A stretch of 64,000 nt of DNA from Aurantiacibacter atlanticus (lineage in GTDB: Bacteria > Pseudomonadota > Alphaproteobacteria > Sphingomonadales > Sphingomonadaceae). Shown here piece after piece: positions 16,005-26,935 of the stretch. The stretch spans positions 1,612,001 to 1,676,000 of the forward strand of contig NZ_CP011310.1 in assembly GCF_001077815.2 (NCBI RefSeq), given 5' to 3'. The translations under genes and the position numbers were made by a program. The notes beneath the pieces were generated by a model, which saw only the letters and a list, made by a program, of their open reading frames with translations, did not search any database and was not told where the DNA came from. Each line of letters opens with the position of its first letter. The stretch's first letter is position 1.

Positions 16005-17704
16005 GCACCTTTCTGGCATTGCACGTCAAAGGCAACTGTCATCCGCCGCCCGGATGTGAAGGGTACGGTGCCATGATAGAGCGTACTGGGAAAAAGCGCT
16101 AGATAGCCATCTTTGGGTTGCAGAACATGGAGCGGTCCAAGATCTAGCCGCATATGATCGGGGGGGCGTCCCAGTTCAATCCAGCCGGCCTGACCTTCAT
16201 GGTTGGCTATGTCCTTCGGCAGGTCGCAATATAGCGCTGACGATACAATTCCTTCAGGATGCACATGCGCGGCATGCCGGTCCCCGCCGCCAGCCAAACG
16301 TACGGACCACGATCCCGCGATAGACCAAGGCGCATCGCGGTGGCGCAGCAGCGGATGGTTCTTATCCTTGGCAGGGAGGCCTGCGCGGTAATCTGCGAGG
16401 GCGTCGAGAAGCGCTTCATGCAGATGCGTGATTTCAGGCTCGGCCCGGTCGAGCAGTGTCCCCCGTGTCTGCGTGCCGCCGCGAAGGGATTGCGTTAGCG
16501 GGAAGGCTGCGCCGTCGTGCAATTGATGGAGGAGGGGGAGCAGGTCTGGCTGCAATACCTCCCACCCGGGCAAGGGCAAAAGATGAACCAACCCAACCTG
16601 CCCGTGCAGCCACGCGGCGCGATCATCGCCGCGCATTCGCCAAAGAAAATCGCGCAATGCCCAGCCATCGGTGCTGTCGGGCATAACCGCAAGTGCCCTT
16701 TCAAGCAGTATCTCTGCCCTACCCATTTCGCCGCGCCTGATCCTGTGGCGGGCTTCGTGCACCGCGCGATCGGGCGTATCGAGATTAAGAGAGGCGAAGA
16801 TTTCTTGGGCTGCGTCGTCTTGTCCCGCCATTCCACGCTGCATCGCTTCGAGCAAGGCGAGCTGTTGATCATTGGGAATGCGTAGGCGGGCAGCAGCAAT
16901 CACTTCGGCCGCTTGCGATGGGTGATCATGGCCTGAAAGGATCGCGGCATGCGCCTGTACGATTGCGATATCCTGTGGGCGCTGGCGTGCGGCATCTGCA
17001 AAATGGCTGGCGAAATCGTCGTCACCTGCAGCAAGGCGAAGCTGTGCCAACACCCGCAGCGCGGCAATCCAGTGTGGTGCTTGCGCGACTAATTTCTGTG
17101 CCAGCTCTTGCGCGCGGACTGGTTCGCCCGCGGCATCAAGCGCCTCTGCCAGGCCGAGCCAGGCCTCCGCATCCGTTTGGTTGGCGACCAAGGCTCGCTC
17201 GAAAAGCTGCACCGCATCAGCTTCGCCACTTTCCAGCGCGATGCGCGCTCTGCCGTGCAGGGCGTTGGGCCGAGTGGGTTCCAGTGCAAGGCCGTGATCG
17301 TACCAGATCCTTGCCTGCCTCAGATCTCCAGAAGAGCGATGCGAGGTCGCCCGAACAGAGCAGTAGCGCGCATCATTCGCACCCTGCGTTTCGAGAGAGG
17401 AGAGCACTTCAACTGCTTCGTCATGACGTTCGAGCCGCGCTAGTGCGATCGCCAGATTGATGGCATATTCGAGCGTGTGCCCATCAATCCTGAGCGCCTG
17501 TGCAAAGCATGCTTCTGCCAGGGCGGCGTCGCCAGACCGCATCGCCATATTTCCGGTACTATTGGCAAGTGGCGCATCATTGGGAAAGGCAGAGATCCCT
17601 TCGCGCAGCACGCCCAATGCGCCTGTGACATCGCCTGTGTCGGCTAGGATTTTTGCTCGCTGGCGATAATGTTCAGGTGAACTGTTCACCTGTCGCGCAG
17701 CCAC
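15998..17704 (-). CDS. TPR-repeat protein with C-terminal 2OG-Fe(II) oxygenase domain
   Basis: The 568-residue protein has an N-terminal array of tetratricopeptide-type helical repeats (about 10-330, with units such as GDLRQARIWYDHGLALEP) and a C-terminal 2-oxoglutarate/Fe(II) oxygenase domain of the PF13759 type (about 460-568). Candidate iron ligands are His480/His482 in HVHPEG and His544 in LYHGTVPF; Arg553/554 in SGRRMTVAF may bind 2-oxoglutarate. Such proteins probably hydroxylate a protein or peptide, with TPRs as substrate docking, but no substrate is known here. The start is a GTG at 17704 overlapping the upstream oxygenase gene by 19 bases (a GTG at 17689 is an alternative), so the two oxygenases are very likely one operon. 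Confidence 0.85.
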   Translation of the reverse strand: MAARQVNSSPEHYRQRAKILADTGDVTGALGVLREGISAFPNDAPLANSTGNMAMRSGDAALAEACFAQALRIDGHTLEYAINLAIALARLERHDEAVEVLSSLETQGANDARYCSVRATSHRSSGDLRQARIWYDHGLALEPTRPNALHGRARIALESGEADAVQLFERALVANQTDAEAWLGLAEALDAAGEPVRAQELAQKLVAQAPHWIAALRVLAQLRLAAGDDDFASHFADAARQRPQDIAIVQAHAAILSGHDHPSQAAEVIAAARLRIPNDQQLALLEAMQRGMAGQDDAAQEIFASLNLDTPDRAVHEARHRIRRGEMGRAEILLERALAVMPDSTDGWALRDFLWRMRGDDRAAWLHGQVGLVHLLPLPGWEVLQPDLLPLLHQLHDGAAFPLTQSLRGGTQTRGTLLDRAEPEITHLHEALLDALADYRAGLPAKDKNHPLLRHRDAPWSIAGSWSVRLAGGGDRHAAHVHPEGIVSSALYCDLPKDIANHEGQAGWIELGRPPDHMRLDLGPLHVLQPKDGYLALFPSTLYHGTVPFTSGRRMTVAFDVQCQKGAT

Positions 17705-18423
17705 CCACTGATGGCATAGCGGCCCTTGGGCGCGAATGGTGGCACATAGGTGACCGCATGGGCCTGCGGCACGGCAAAGAGGTTCAGCGTATTAAAGCGC
17801 GGTTTGAAGCCGGTTTCAATATTGCCATCCTCATCAAAGAATACGAGATAACCGCCCCAATCAGGATACCAGTCATCTATGGTGAGGTTGAGAACATAGG
17901 CAATCCGCCAGCCTTCTGCGACATGGCTATCCATATGGCGGCCAAGAAAGTGCTGCGGGCCAAAGCAACTGGCATGGCCATCAGCCTTGGCGAGTTCAGG
18001 AATGTCTGTGATCTGCCGCATCAGGCCAAGAAACTCTTCTGCATTCAGATGTTCCAGGAGGATTTCGTGCGGGCCATCAGGGGCCCAGCCGCCCTGCAAT
18101 GCCTCAACAAGAGAATACCGCATCGACCGATAGGCATAGTCGCGTTCTGCCGCGGCCTTGTCGGTCAGCTGCGCAATTTCCATGGCTTGCTTGGCAATTG
18201 CCGGATTGCTTAATTCTTGCGCTCTGAATCCCTGCGGCTTGCCATGTGCCCCGGCCTGCAGGGCAATGCCCCACTGCGTGTGGTGTTGAAGAATGCCGCG
18301 TAGTTCGCGTGCCGCCTCTTCTGTTAGAACATCGGCGATCTGCAAGCGGCGGTCTCGCGCAAATTGCCGGGCGAGGGCGGCGCGGTCGAGATCGGGGTTC
18401 AGCTGGAAAAGCGCCTTGGCCAT
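17686..18423 (-). CDS. 2OG-Fe(II) oxygenase, prolyl-4-hydroxylase-like
   Basis: The 245-residue product has the double-stranded beta-helix features of prolyl-4-hydroxylase-like enzymes. Iron ligands are probably His163 and Asp165 in GRHMDSH and His222 in PQAHAVTYV; Arg235 in KGRYAISGW would bind 2-oxoglutarate. It is cytosolic, with no signal peptide. It starts at the ATG at 18423 and its 3' end overlaps the TPR/oxygenase gene. Enzymes of this kind often lie near TonB-dependent receptors in sphingomonads and Caulobacter relatives, as here, but any link to the receptor is inference. The substrate is unknown. Confidence 0.87.
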   Translation of the reverse strand: MAKALFQLNPDLDRAALARQFARDRRLQIADVLTEEAARELRGILQHHTQWGIALQAGAHGKPQGFRAQELSNPAIAKQAMEIAQLTDKAAAERDYAYRSMRYSLVEALQGGWAPDGPHEILLEHLNAEEFLGLMRQITDIPELAKADGHASCFGPQHFLGRHMDSHVAEGWRIAYVLNLTIDDWYPDWGGYLVFFDEDGNIETGFKPRFNTLNLFAVPQAHAVTYVPPFAPKGRYAISGWLRDR

Positions 18424-18484
18424 GGTTCCAGCCTATAGGAAAAACATGGACGATCCGCTAGCCCAGCCAATCCGCTCCCGGATA

Positions 18485-18546
18485 GAAAAAGGCCCGTCTG
18501 CATCGCCATTCCGATAAAAATCCGGAAGAGGACGATGCAGACGGGC
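18485..18546 (-). terminator. Long-stem terminator after urcA
   Basis: A perfect 14-bp inverted repeat (18492-18505 with 18533-18546, GCCCGTCTGCATCG and its complement) encloses a smaller TTCCG/CGGAA hairpin. On the minus strand it is followed by CTTTTTC. It lies about 90 bases past the urcA stop and just before the oxygenase operon start. Confidence 0.8.
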
Positions 18547-18634
18547 TGGATAGAGGCCTGGCCAGCGATGGACCGCATCTTACCCTACGGTCATCGATAG
18601 TCAGCCAGGCCCCTCCGCAGAAGCCAAGCGCGGC

Positions 18635-18955
18635 TCAGACGTTGCGACGCTCGGCTTCCACAAGGGTTGCAATGCGGCGTTCGAGGTTGCGTAGATTTTC
18701 TGAATAGCAGGCGCGTGCTTCGCGGCTCGGAATGAGGCTGCCAGGTGTACGAATATCCATGCCGCACACATATTGTGCAGCATTGCGCAGGCGGGCATGC
18801 AGCTGACGCTGGCCGGATTGGGTCGAGAGATCGAGATCGCTGTAGCGAACCGTTGCGACAGTGACTTCATCTAGCGCGCCGGCAATGGCTGGCGTTGCGG
18901 CAGCTGTGCTGGCAAACATGGCGACGGCCAGACTGGATTTCAAAATAGTGTTCAT
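18635..18955 (-). CDS. UrcA family protein
   Basis: A 106-residue exported protein of the UrcA family, a small periplasmic family of unknown function common in sphingomonads and Caulobacter relatives. A signal peptide ends ATPAIAGA. The mature part carries the family's VRYSDLDLSTQSGQRQLHAR-like core, with two Cys (QYVCGM and RACYSE) likely to form a disulfide. A strong GAGGAGG lies 8 bases before the ATG. The start overlaps, in ATGA form, the end of a small upstream ORF. A long terminator follows. Confidence 0.9.
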   Translation of the reverse strand: MNTILKSSLAVAMFASTAAATPAIAGALDEVTVATVRYSDLDLSTQSGQRQLHARLRNAAQYVCGMDIRTPGSLIPSREARACYSENLRNLERRIATLVEAERRNV

Positions 18956-19164
18956 CGTTTTTCCTCCTCTAGAGCTCCGGGGGCTTGCCTTGGGGCAGGA
19001 GCCATGAGGATGTTTCTACGCCGAGCTTGGGCGAAATGATCGTGCGCCTCGACGGGATCGCGTGCAATATCGACAAAGTTCGTGTCCATACGACGACCGT
19101 CATATTTTCTTCGACCAATGTCGATCAGGCGGTCCTGCAACGGCTTGTCGCAGGCGAAACACAT
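18952..19164 (-). CDS. Possible small protein gene upstream of urcA
   Basis: A 70-codon frame opens MCFACDKPLQDRL, with a CxxC pair, continues with charged residues (VDIARDPVEAHDHF) and ends in GALEEEKR, its TGA overlapping the urcA ATG. Codon use looks like a real gene (many GC-ending codons), but there is no good ribosome site near the ATG at 19164. I recognise no family. It could be coding or just the urcA leader. Confidence 0.4.
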   Translation of the reverse strand: MCFACDKPLQDRLIDIGRRKYDGRRMDTNFVDIARDPVEAHDHFAQARRRNILMAPAPRQAPGALEEEKR

Positions 19165-19227
19165 GAAATTGGGTAGCAGGCGTTACCTTCACTTGGCGTT
19201 CAGCGCGGGCGTAGCTATAGGCAGGGC

Positions 19228-20022
19228 ATGATTCCGACCCGATCCGTGCGCGGCGCCTTTGCGGCCGCAGCTTGTGCCCTCGTTCTCACCGGTTGCAGCG
19301 GCGGCAGCGCAAATGAAGGCGCAGATGTTGCCTATGTCGCGCGCGATGTGGAATCGCTTTACATCGCTGCTAAGGACCGGCTCGATCGCGGGGATTTGCA
19401 AGTGGCTGCTGCCTTGTTTGACGAGGTGGAACGCCAGCACCCCTATTCCCCATGGGCCCGCCGCGCCCAGTTGATGAGCGCGTTTTCATATTACGCTGCA
19501 CGTCAATATAACGCGGCGATCCAGTCTTCTTCGCGTTTTCTGTCGATCCACCCCGGCAACCGTGATGCACCCTATGCCTATTACCTTATCGCACTCAGCT
19601 ATTATGAGCAGATCAGCGATGTAGAGCGTGATCAGGCAATCACGCGGCAGGCACTCGCTGCGATGAACGAATTGGTGCGTCGTTATCCGGACAGTCCCTA
19701 TGCCGCCGATGCGCGGTTGAAGATTGATCTGGTCAATGATCACCTGGCGGGCAAGGAAATGGAAATCGGCCGTCATTATGAGCGGACCGGACAGTGGCTT
19801 GCTGCGAATTTGCGGTTCCGCAATGTGGTGGACGATTATCAGACCACCAGCCACGCGCCTGAGGCACTGTTCCGCATGGTGGAAACAAGCCTCGCTATCG
19901 GTGTGCCGGAAGAGGCGCAGCGTTATGCTGCCGTGCTGGGCGCCAATTATCCCGGCAATGAATGGTACGAGCGCGCTTATGAATTGATGCAAGACCACCA
20001 GCCGCAGCGTGTCGGCGGCTAA
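19228..20022 (+). CDS. bamD: Outer-membrane protein assembly factor BamD
   Basis: BamD is a lipoprotein of the BAM complex that inserts beta-barrel proteins into the outer membrane. The 264-residue product has a lipoprotein signal with LTGC at residues 20-23, so Cys23 should be lipidated. TPR-like repeats follow (AALFDEVERQHPYSPWARRAQLM, then FLSIHPGNRDAPYAYYLIALSYY, where the HPGN and YAYYL elements are typical of BamD). Length is normal. It stands alone at the start of its transcript, divergent from the urcA unit, with a minus-strand PilZ gene following. Confidence 0.95.
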   Translation: MIPTRSVRGAFAAAACALVLTGCSGGSANEGADVAYVARDVESLYIAAKDRLDRGDLQVAAALFDEVERQHPYSPWARRAQLMSAFSYYAARQYNAAIQSSSRFLSIHPGNRDAPYAYYLIALSYYEQISDVERDQAITRQALAAMNELVRRYPDSPYAADARLKIDLVNDHLAGKEMEIGRHYERTGQWLAANLRFRNVVDDYQTTSHAPEALFRMVETSLAIGVPEEAQRYAAVLGANYPGNEWYERAYELMQDHQPQRVGG

Positions 20023-20094
20023 TCCGAAGATCGAATAACATAGTGCCGGATTTTAGCGGCAATCAGGCACGCGGCATATCAGCGCGTGCGTAGA

Positions 20095-20433
20095 TCAGGC
20101 GTAGCGAAGTTCACCTTCATTGCTCGCATGGTCGCCGCGGTTTTTGGTGATGATCTCTGACATTTCAGGAAGGTGCAGCGGGGGCTGAAGGCTCACGCCT
20201 GCCAGCCCATCATGCGCCCAGCGGATAGTACCCGCGAGTGCCTTGCCGCATTTCGTCATGACCGTAACAGCATCACCGGTTTCAAGCTTGCCTTCACCAA
20301 GATTGCTCACCCGAAAGCCTTTTTGCGAAAGCTCGATGAGCAAACACCCGGCTGGCTTGCTACCTTCAGTCTTAATTTTTGCGGGCATCCGCAGTGCGTA
20401 GCGGCGATGAGCCCTGATGTTGTGCACCGACAT
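20095..20433 (-). CDS. PilZ domain protein
   Basis: The 112-residue single-domain protein resembles PilZ c-di-GMP receptors. RAHRRYALRMPAKI supplies the basic N-terminal motif and IELSQKGFRVSNLGEGKL the D/ExSxxG element (here with Glu). It is probably a cytosolic c-di-GMP effector whose target is unknown. It is divergently transcribed from recN with about 130 bases between starts, which hold a 7-bp palindrome. Two other PilZ-type domains occur in this window (5.2-7.5 kb and 57.9-58.3 kb). Confidence 0.8.
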   Translation of the reverse strand: MSVHNIRAHRRYALRMPAKIKTEGSKPAGCLLIELSQKGFRVSNLGEGKLETGDAVTVMTKCGKALAGTIRWAHDGLAGVSLQPPLHLPEMSEIITKNRGDHASNEGELRYA

Positions 20434-20473
20434 GGCGAGTCGGATCCTTCTGTGGTTGCGACCTTATAGAGAC

Positions 20474-20496
20474 AGACAATGGTTAAAATATTGTCT
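20474..20496. promoter_or_regulatory. Palindrome between PilZ gene and recN
   Basis: AGACAAT and its exact reverse complement ATTGTCT are separated by 9 A/T-rich bases. The element lies between two divergent starts, 41 bases from the PilZ start and 71 from the recN start. It looks like an operator or a hairpin. It does not match the alphaproteobacterial LexA site (GTTC-N7-GTTC). Confidence 0.3.
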
Positions 20497-22181
20497 ACCT
20501 CCACCGATTAGCGACGAGCTATCGTTGCGCAGCGACAAGTGGAGCCGTATTGACTTCTTACTTGCCATGCTGACAACTCTTGCCATCCGCAACATCGTCT
20601 TGATCGAAGCTCTGGACCTCGCTTTCGGCCGTGGACTGGGTGTGCTGACGGGGGAAACCGGGGCGGGCAAGTCCATCCTGCTCGATGCCTTGGGCCTTGT
20701 TCTTGGCGCGCGCGCGGACAGTGCACTGGTCCGCGCCGGCGAAGATCAGGCAAGCGTCACCGCCACATTTGAATTCGCCGCCATGCCTGATGTCATCTTG
20801 CAAGCCCTGGATGATGCAGAGGTGGAATTGGAGCCGGGGGAACCGCTGATTATCCGCAGGCGGTTAAAGGCCGATGGTGGATCGAGAGCTTTCATCAATG
20901 ATCAGCCCGTCGGGGTGGCTCTGTTGCGCACATTATCAGCTGCACTGGTGGAGCTGCACGGTCAGCATGATGATCGCGGCTTAGTAAATCCGCGCGGGCA
21001 TCGCGCCTTGCTTGATCGCTATGCCGGGGCAGATGTTGCTCGCGTGTCGGCCGCATGGGCGGACTGGCGCTCTGCCAAAAATGCCCTTGCAACTGCGCGT
21101 GAAGGAATAGAACAAGCGCGGGCGGATCAGGATTTGCTGCTCGCCCATCTCGAGGAACTTACCAATATCGCGCCGGAAGAAGGCGAGGAAGAATTGCTCG
21201 CCACCTCTCGTTCTGACATGCAGAAGGGAGAAAAACTGGCAGGCGATCTTGAGGATTTGCGGCTGATTTGGGACGGCAGCGATGCACCGTTGGCGCGGCT
21301 CCGCAGCGCGGCGCGCCGATTGGACAGGATAGCGCCGGAACATGCGCTGCTGGCAGAGGCGCTGGCCAGCCTTGACCGCGCAGTGATCGAAGCTGGCGAA
21401 GCGGAAGAGAAGCTGGAAGCCGCGGCAGAGGCGCTAACCCATGATCCGCTTGAACTCGACCGAATCGAAACGCGCCTGTTCGAACTGCGCGCACTCGCCC
21501 GCAAGCATAATTGCCAAGTGGATGAATTGCCCGAGGTGATGCGCGATATGCGTGATCGGCTTGACGCGATCGAGCAGGGCGATGCTGATCTTGCCGGGCT
21601 GGAAAATACTGAATCACTTGCAGGTGCTGCCTATAGCAAGGCGGCAGAGGCCTTGCACAAAGCGCGCGTGACAGCGGGCGCAAAGCTGGATTCTGCGGTG
21701 GCGGGCGAACTTGCACCGTTGAAACTGGACGCAGCGCGTTTCCGCACATCCATTACACAGCTGCCGCAAGATCGCTGGGGCGCGAGCGGGATGGATGCGG
21801 TTGAATTCCTAATCGCCACCAATCCCGGTGCCGATTTCGCGCCACTCAACAAGGTCGCTTCGGGGGGTGAATTATCACGCTTTATCCTCGCACTGAAAGT
21901 GGCATTGGCGGAGCAGGGTGGCGCTGCGACGGTAATCTTTGACGAGATAGACCGCGGCGTTGGCGGGGCGGTGGCTTCAGCCATCGGTGAACGGCTGGCG
22001 CGGCTGGCAGATGGCGGTCAATTGCTCGCCGTCACTCACTCGCCACAGGTCGCCGCGCGTGGCGGCACACATTACATGATCGCGAAGTCATCGACGGGGA
22101 CTGTAACGAAGACTTCGGTTGCAAGGCTTGATGCAGAAGGGCGGCAGGAAGAGATCGCCCGCATGCTGAGTGGGGCGGAAG

Positions 22182-24561
<2,380 letters not shown>

Positions 24562-24575
24562 CCTGCATTAGCCGA

Positions 24576-25247
24576 TCAATCATTGGGCATAAGGTGGATC
24601 TCGCGCACGCAGGATGTATCGGGCTGGGAAAGCGCAAACACCACCGCGTCTGCGACATTCTTGGGCTGAAGCTTGTCCGGCTTGGCCTCGTCGAAGAAGG
24701 GCGTATCGACCATACCGGGCGAAATGACCGTGCAGCGCCCGTTCCACTCGCGCATTTCTTCCGCCAGATTTCCGGCAAATCCATGCACGAACCATTTGGT
24801 CGCGCCATAGATGGAGCCTTTGAAATGCTCACGGCCCACCTTCGATCCGGTGACGATGAATTGCCCCTTTGTCTTCCTGAGATGCGGTAGCGTGGCATGC
24901 GCCGTATAAAGCACGCCAAGGATGTTGAGATGGACCATGTCATGCCAATCCGCCGGATCGCCATTTTCAACGCCGGATTGGGCGCCTCCCTTACCCGCAT
25001 TGGCGAAGACTGCATCCAGTCCACCGAAATGGGATACCGTCTGGCTGACACTGTTTTCCAACGCATCCCTGTCGGTCACATCGCAGGCAATCGCCAGCGC
25101 CGCATCGCCAATTTCATCCGCCAGCGCTTTCAATTTATCTTCTGAGCGGGCGAGCAGGGCGACATTCCAGCCCGCTTGTGCCGCCGCGCGGGCGCTCGCC
25201 GCGCCGATGCCGGAAGATGCGCCGGTGATAAGAATAGTCTTGGCCAT
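24576..25247 (-). CDS. SDR family oxidoreductase
   Basis: A 223-residue classical short-chain dehydrogenase. Motifs are TGASSGIG (8-15), an NAG-type element (ANAGKGG) and the catalytic Ser-Tyr-Lys set in VTGSKVG and SIYGATKW. The substrate cannot be told; overall the sequence resembles the broad group of SDRs acting on small alcohols and aldehydes. It converges on ligA with 14 bases between stops. The 72-base gap to the upstream DUF2459 gene leaves operon membership open. Confidence 0.88.
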   Translation of the reverse strand: MAKTILITGASSGIGAASARAAAQAGWNVALLARSEDKLKALADEIGDAALAIACDVTDRDALENSVSQTVSHFGGLDAVFANAGKGGAQSGVENGDPADWHDMVHLNILGVLYTAHATLPHLRKTKGQFIVTGSKVGREHFKGSIYGATKWFVHGFAGNLAEEMREWNGRCTVISPGMVDTPFFDEAKPDKLQPKNVADAVVFALSQPDTSCVREIHLMPND

Positions 25248-25319
25248 GAAAGTGTCTCGTTCTGCAAGTGGATGTGTATGACGAGAATGGACAAACGCAC
25301 CTTTGCGTTCCGAGAATAT

Positions 25320-26033
25320 CTAGGGCGCCTGATCGGATGTGCGGACAGGTATCCATTTCATCACACCGCCCGCTAGCGGAGTCCACCAGCCCATCGTGAT
25401 CCCTGCATCGGCCAGCCGCGAGCCCACCCAGCTATTGCAGGTATTGACCATTGAATAGCCGCTCCGCGCCTCGTAATAGGCATCATTGGCGTAGGTGCCA
25501 TAGAATTCGCCGCGCTTTGCGCCCGCAGTTATTGGTGGAAGGTCGCGTTCGATGGCCTGGACGAGGGCGGCATATTGCCTGCGGGAAATACGCAGCGGAC
25601 GATAATCCTTGCCCGCAGCAGGGCGCACATAATGGGCAACGCGCATCACCGCATCCCCGCCAATGGTTGCTATACGCAAGGCTGTGGTGGCGGAAAGATC
25701 GCCCCAGGTAGGAACGTGGAGAAATACCTCACGCTCGCCAAAGCCGATGGCTAGATGCGTCGGCAGTTCGGCCCTTTCGCCATAGCCAGTGATAGACTTG
25801 GCGGCGCTGGGGAAGGTGGTGCGCCAATCTTTCACCTCGGTCACTACGGGCACGATTATGGATGTGTGTGTGCCATTGGTTTCGATCATGATGTCCACGC
25901 CCTCGGCAGGTTCTGTCCAGTCGCTGTTCTGCGGGATCGAACTGCCAACCCATGCTGCCAGAATGTATCCGGTCATCACAACCGCCAGCACAGCAAATAT
26001 GGCAAGCGTGATGCGAATGAGCTTGCGCATCAT
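25320..26033 (-). CDS. DUF2459 / TIGR02117 family protein
   Basis: About 237 residues, with an N-terminal membrane anchor (hydrophobic LAIFAVLAVVMTGYILAAW) and an exported domain bearing the family signature NTCNSWVGSRLADAG, followed by a TP-x-GGVM element. The conserved Cys, His and Asn residues (THTSII, YGER, NTCNSW) hint at a cysteine-peptidase-like fold, but no activity is established. The ATG at 26033 or 26030 overlaps the prmA stop (ATGATG context), so it is translationally coupled to prmA. Confidence 0.8.
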   Translation of the reverse strand: MMRKLIRITLAIFAVLAVVMTGYILAAWVGSSIPQNSDWTEPAEGVDIMIETNGTHTSIIVPVVTEVKDWRTTFPSAAKSITGYGERAELPTHLAIGFGEREVFLHVPTWGDLSATTALRIATIGGDAVMRVAHYVRPAAGKDYRPLRISRRQYAALVQAIERDLPPITAGAKRGEFYGTYANDAYYEARSGYSMVNTCNSWVGSRLADAGITMGWWTPLAGGVMKWIPVRTSDQAP

Positions 26034-26935
26034 CCGGTAAATCGGTGCCTGAGCCACAAGATTGACCAATCACCAATCGTAAGGCTGCGTTGCAGACGGA
26101 AGCCCTCCCGGCGATAGGCATCGCGCACAGCTGGCGCTTGCCGCGTGAGCAGACCCGACAGGAGGATGTTACCGCGATGCGTAACGCTGTGGGTAAAATC
26201 AGGCGCAAGGTCGATCAGCGGCCCGGCAAGAATATTTGCGATGAGCAATTCGAACGGGGCGGCTGCCTGCAGCCCCGGGTCTTCCATCCCGTCTGCCACG
26301 ATCATGGACATTTTTCCCGGTCCAGCGCCAAGCCGCACACCATTGCCATGCGCATTTTCCAGCACAGCAGGTTCGCATACCGGATCGATATCCGACGCGG
26401 TGACGGCAGCATGCGGCCACAGCGCCAAGGCGGCAAAAGCCAGCAGGCCGGTTCCGGTGCCGATATCGGCGATATGGCGCGGGTTGAGGCCCATGCGGCG
26501 CATTGCATCCAGCATGACAAGGCAGCCCGCGGTCGTTTCGTGATGTCCGGTGCCGAAAGCCTGCGCTGCCGGGATGCAGAAATTGGTGATGGCGGGATCT
26601 TTGCTTGGCGCATAATCCGGTGTGTGCACATGAAAACGGCCTGCGCGGATCGGCTCCAGCCCGCGCTGGCTTTCGCTCAACCAATCTGTTTCGGGCAATT
26701 GTTCGGCCACTAGCCGTGGGGGATTTTCGCCGAACAGCGCGCGCACAGCATTGCGATCGGCGGGGGTTGGGCGGTGCTCCATATAAGCGTCGAGGCACCA
26801 GCAATCGGGTTCGTCCGGATCGACTTCGAACCCGGCCAGAACGATCGCTTCGTTCCAGCCAATGATCTCATCCCGTTCGTCCAGCGCAGCCTCAATGGCT
26901 GCTTTTGAACTGATGGCGGAAAGCTTCCAGTTCAT
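26030..26935 (-). CDS. prmA: Ribosomal protein L11 methyltransferase PrmA
   Basis: PrmA trimethylates ribosomal protein L11 with S-adenosylmethionine. The 301-residue product shows FGTGHHETT (127-135), the SAM motif DIGTGTGLL (157-165) and the catalytic-loop NILAGPL, all hallmarks of PrmA. The N-terminal ~100 residues would be the L11-recognition domain. Its start overlaps the metallo-beta-lactamase stop (ATGA) and its stop overlaps DUF2459, so it sits in the middle of a coupled minus-strand operon. Confidence 0.93.
   Translation of the reverse strand: MNWKLSAISSKAAIEAALDERDEIIGWNEAIVLAGFEVDPDEPDCWCLDAYMEHRPTPADRNAVRALFGENPPRLVAEQLPETDWLSESQRGLEPIRAGRFHVHTPDYAPSKDPAITNFCIPAAQAFGTGHHETTAGCLVMLDAMRRMGLNPRHIADIGTGTGLLAFAALALWPHAAVTASDIDPVCEPAVLENAHGNGVRLGAGPGKMSMIVADGMEDPGLQAAAPFELLIANILAGPLIDLAPDFTHSVTHRGNILLSGLLTRQAPAVRDAYRREGFRLQRSLTIGDWSILWLRHRFTG

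Noticed and set aside
20434..20566. LexA (SOS) box before recN
   Set aside because: No GTTC-N7-GTTC or its complement in the gap; only a different palindrome is present.
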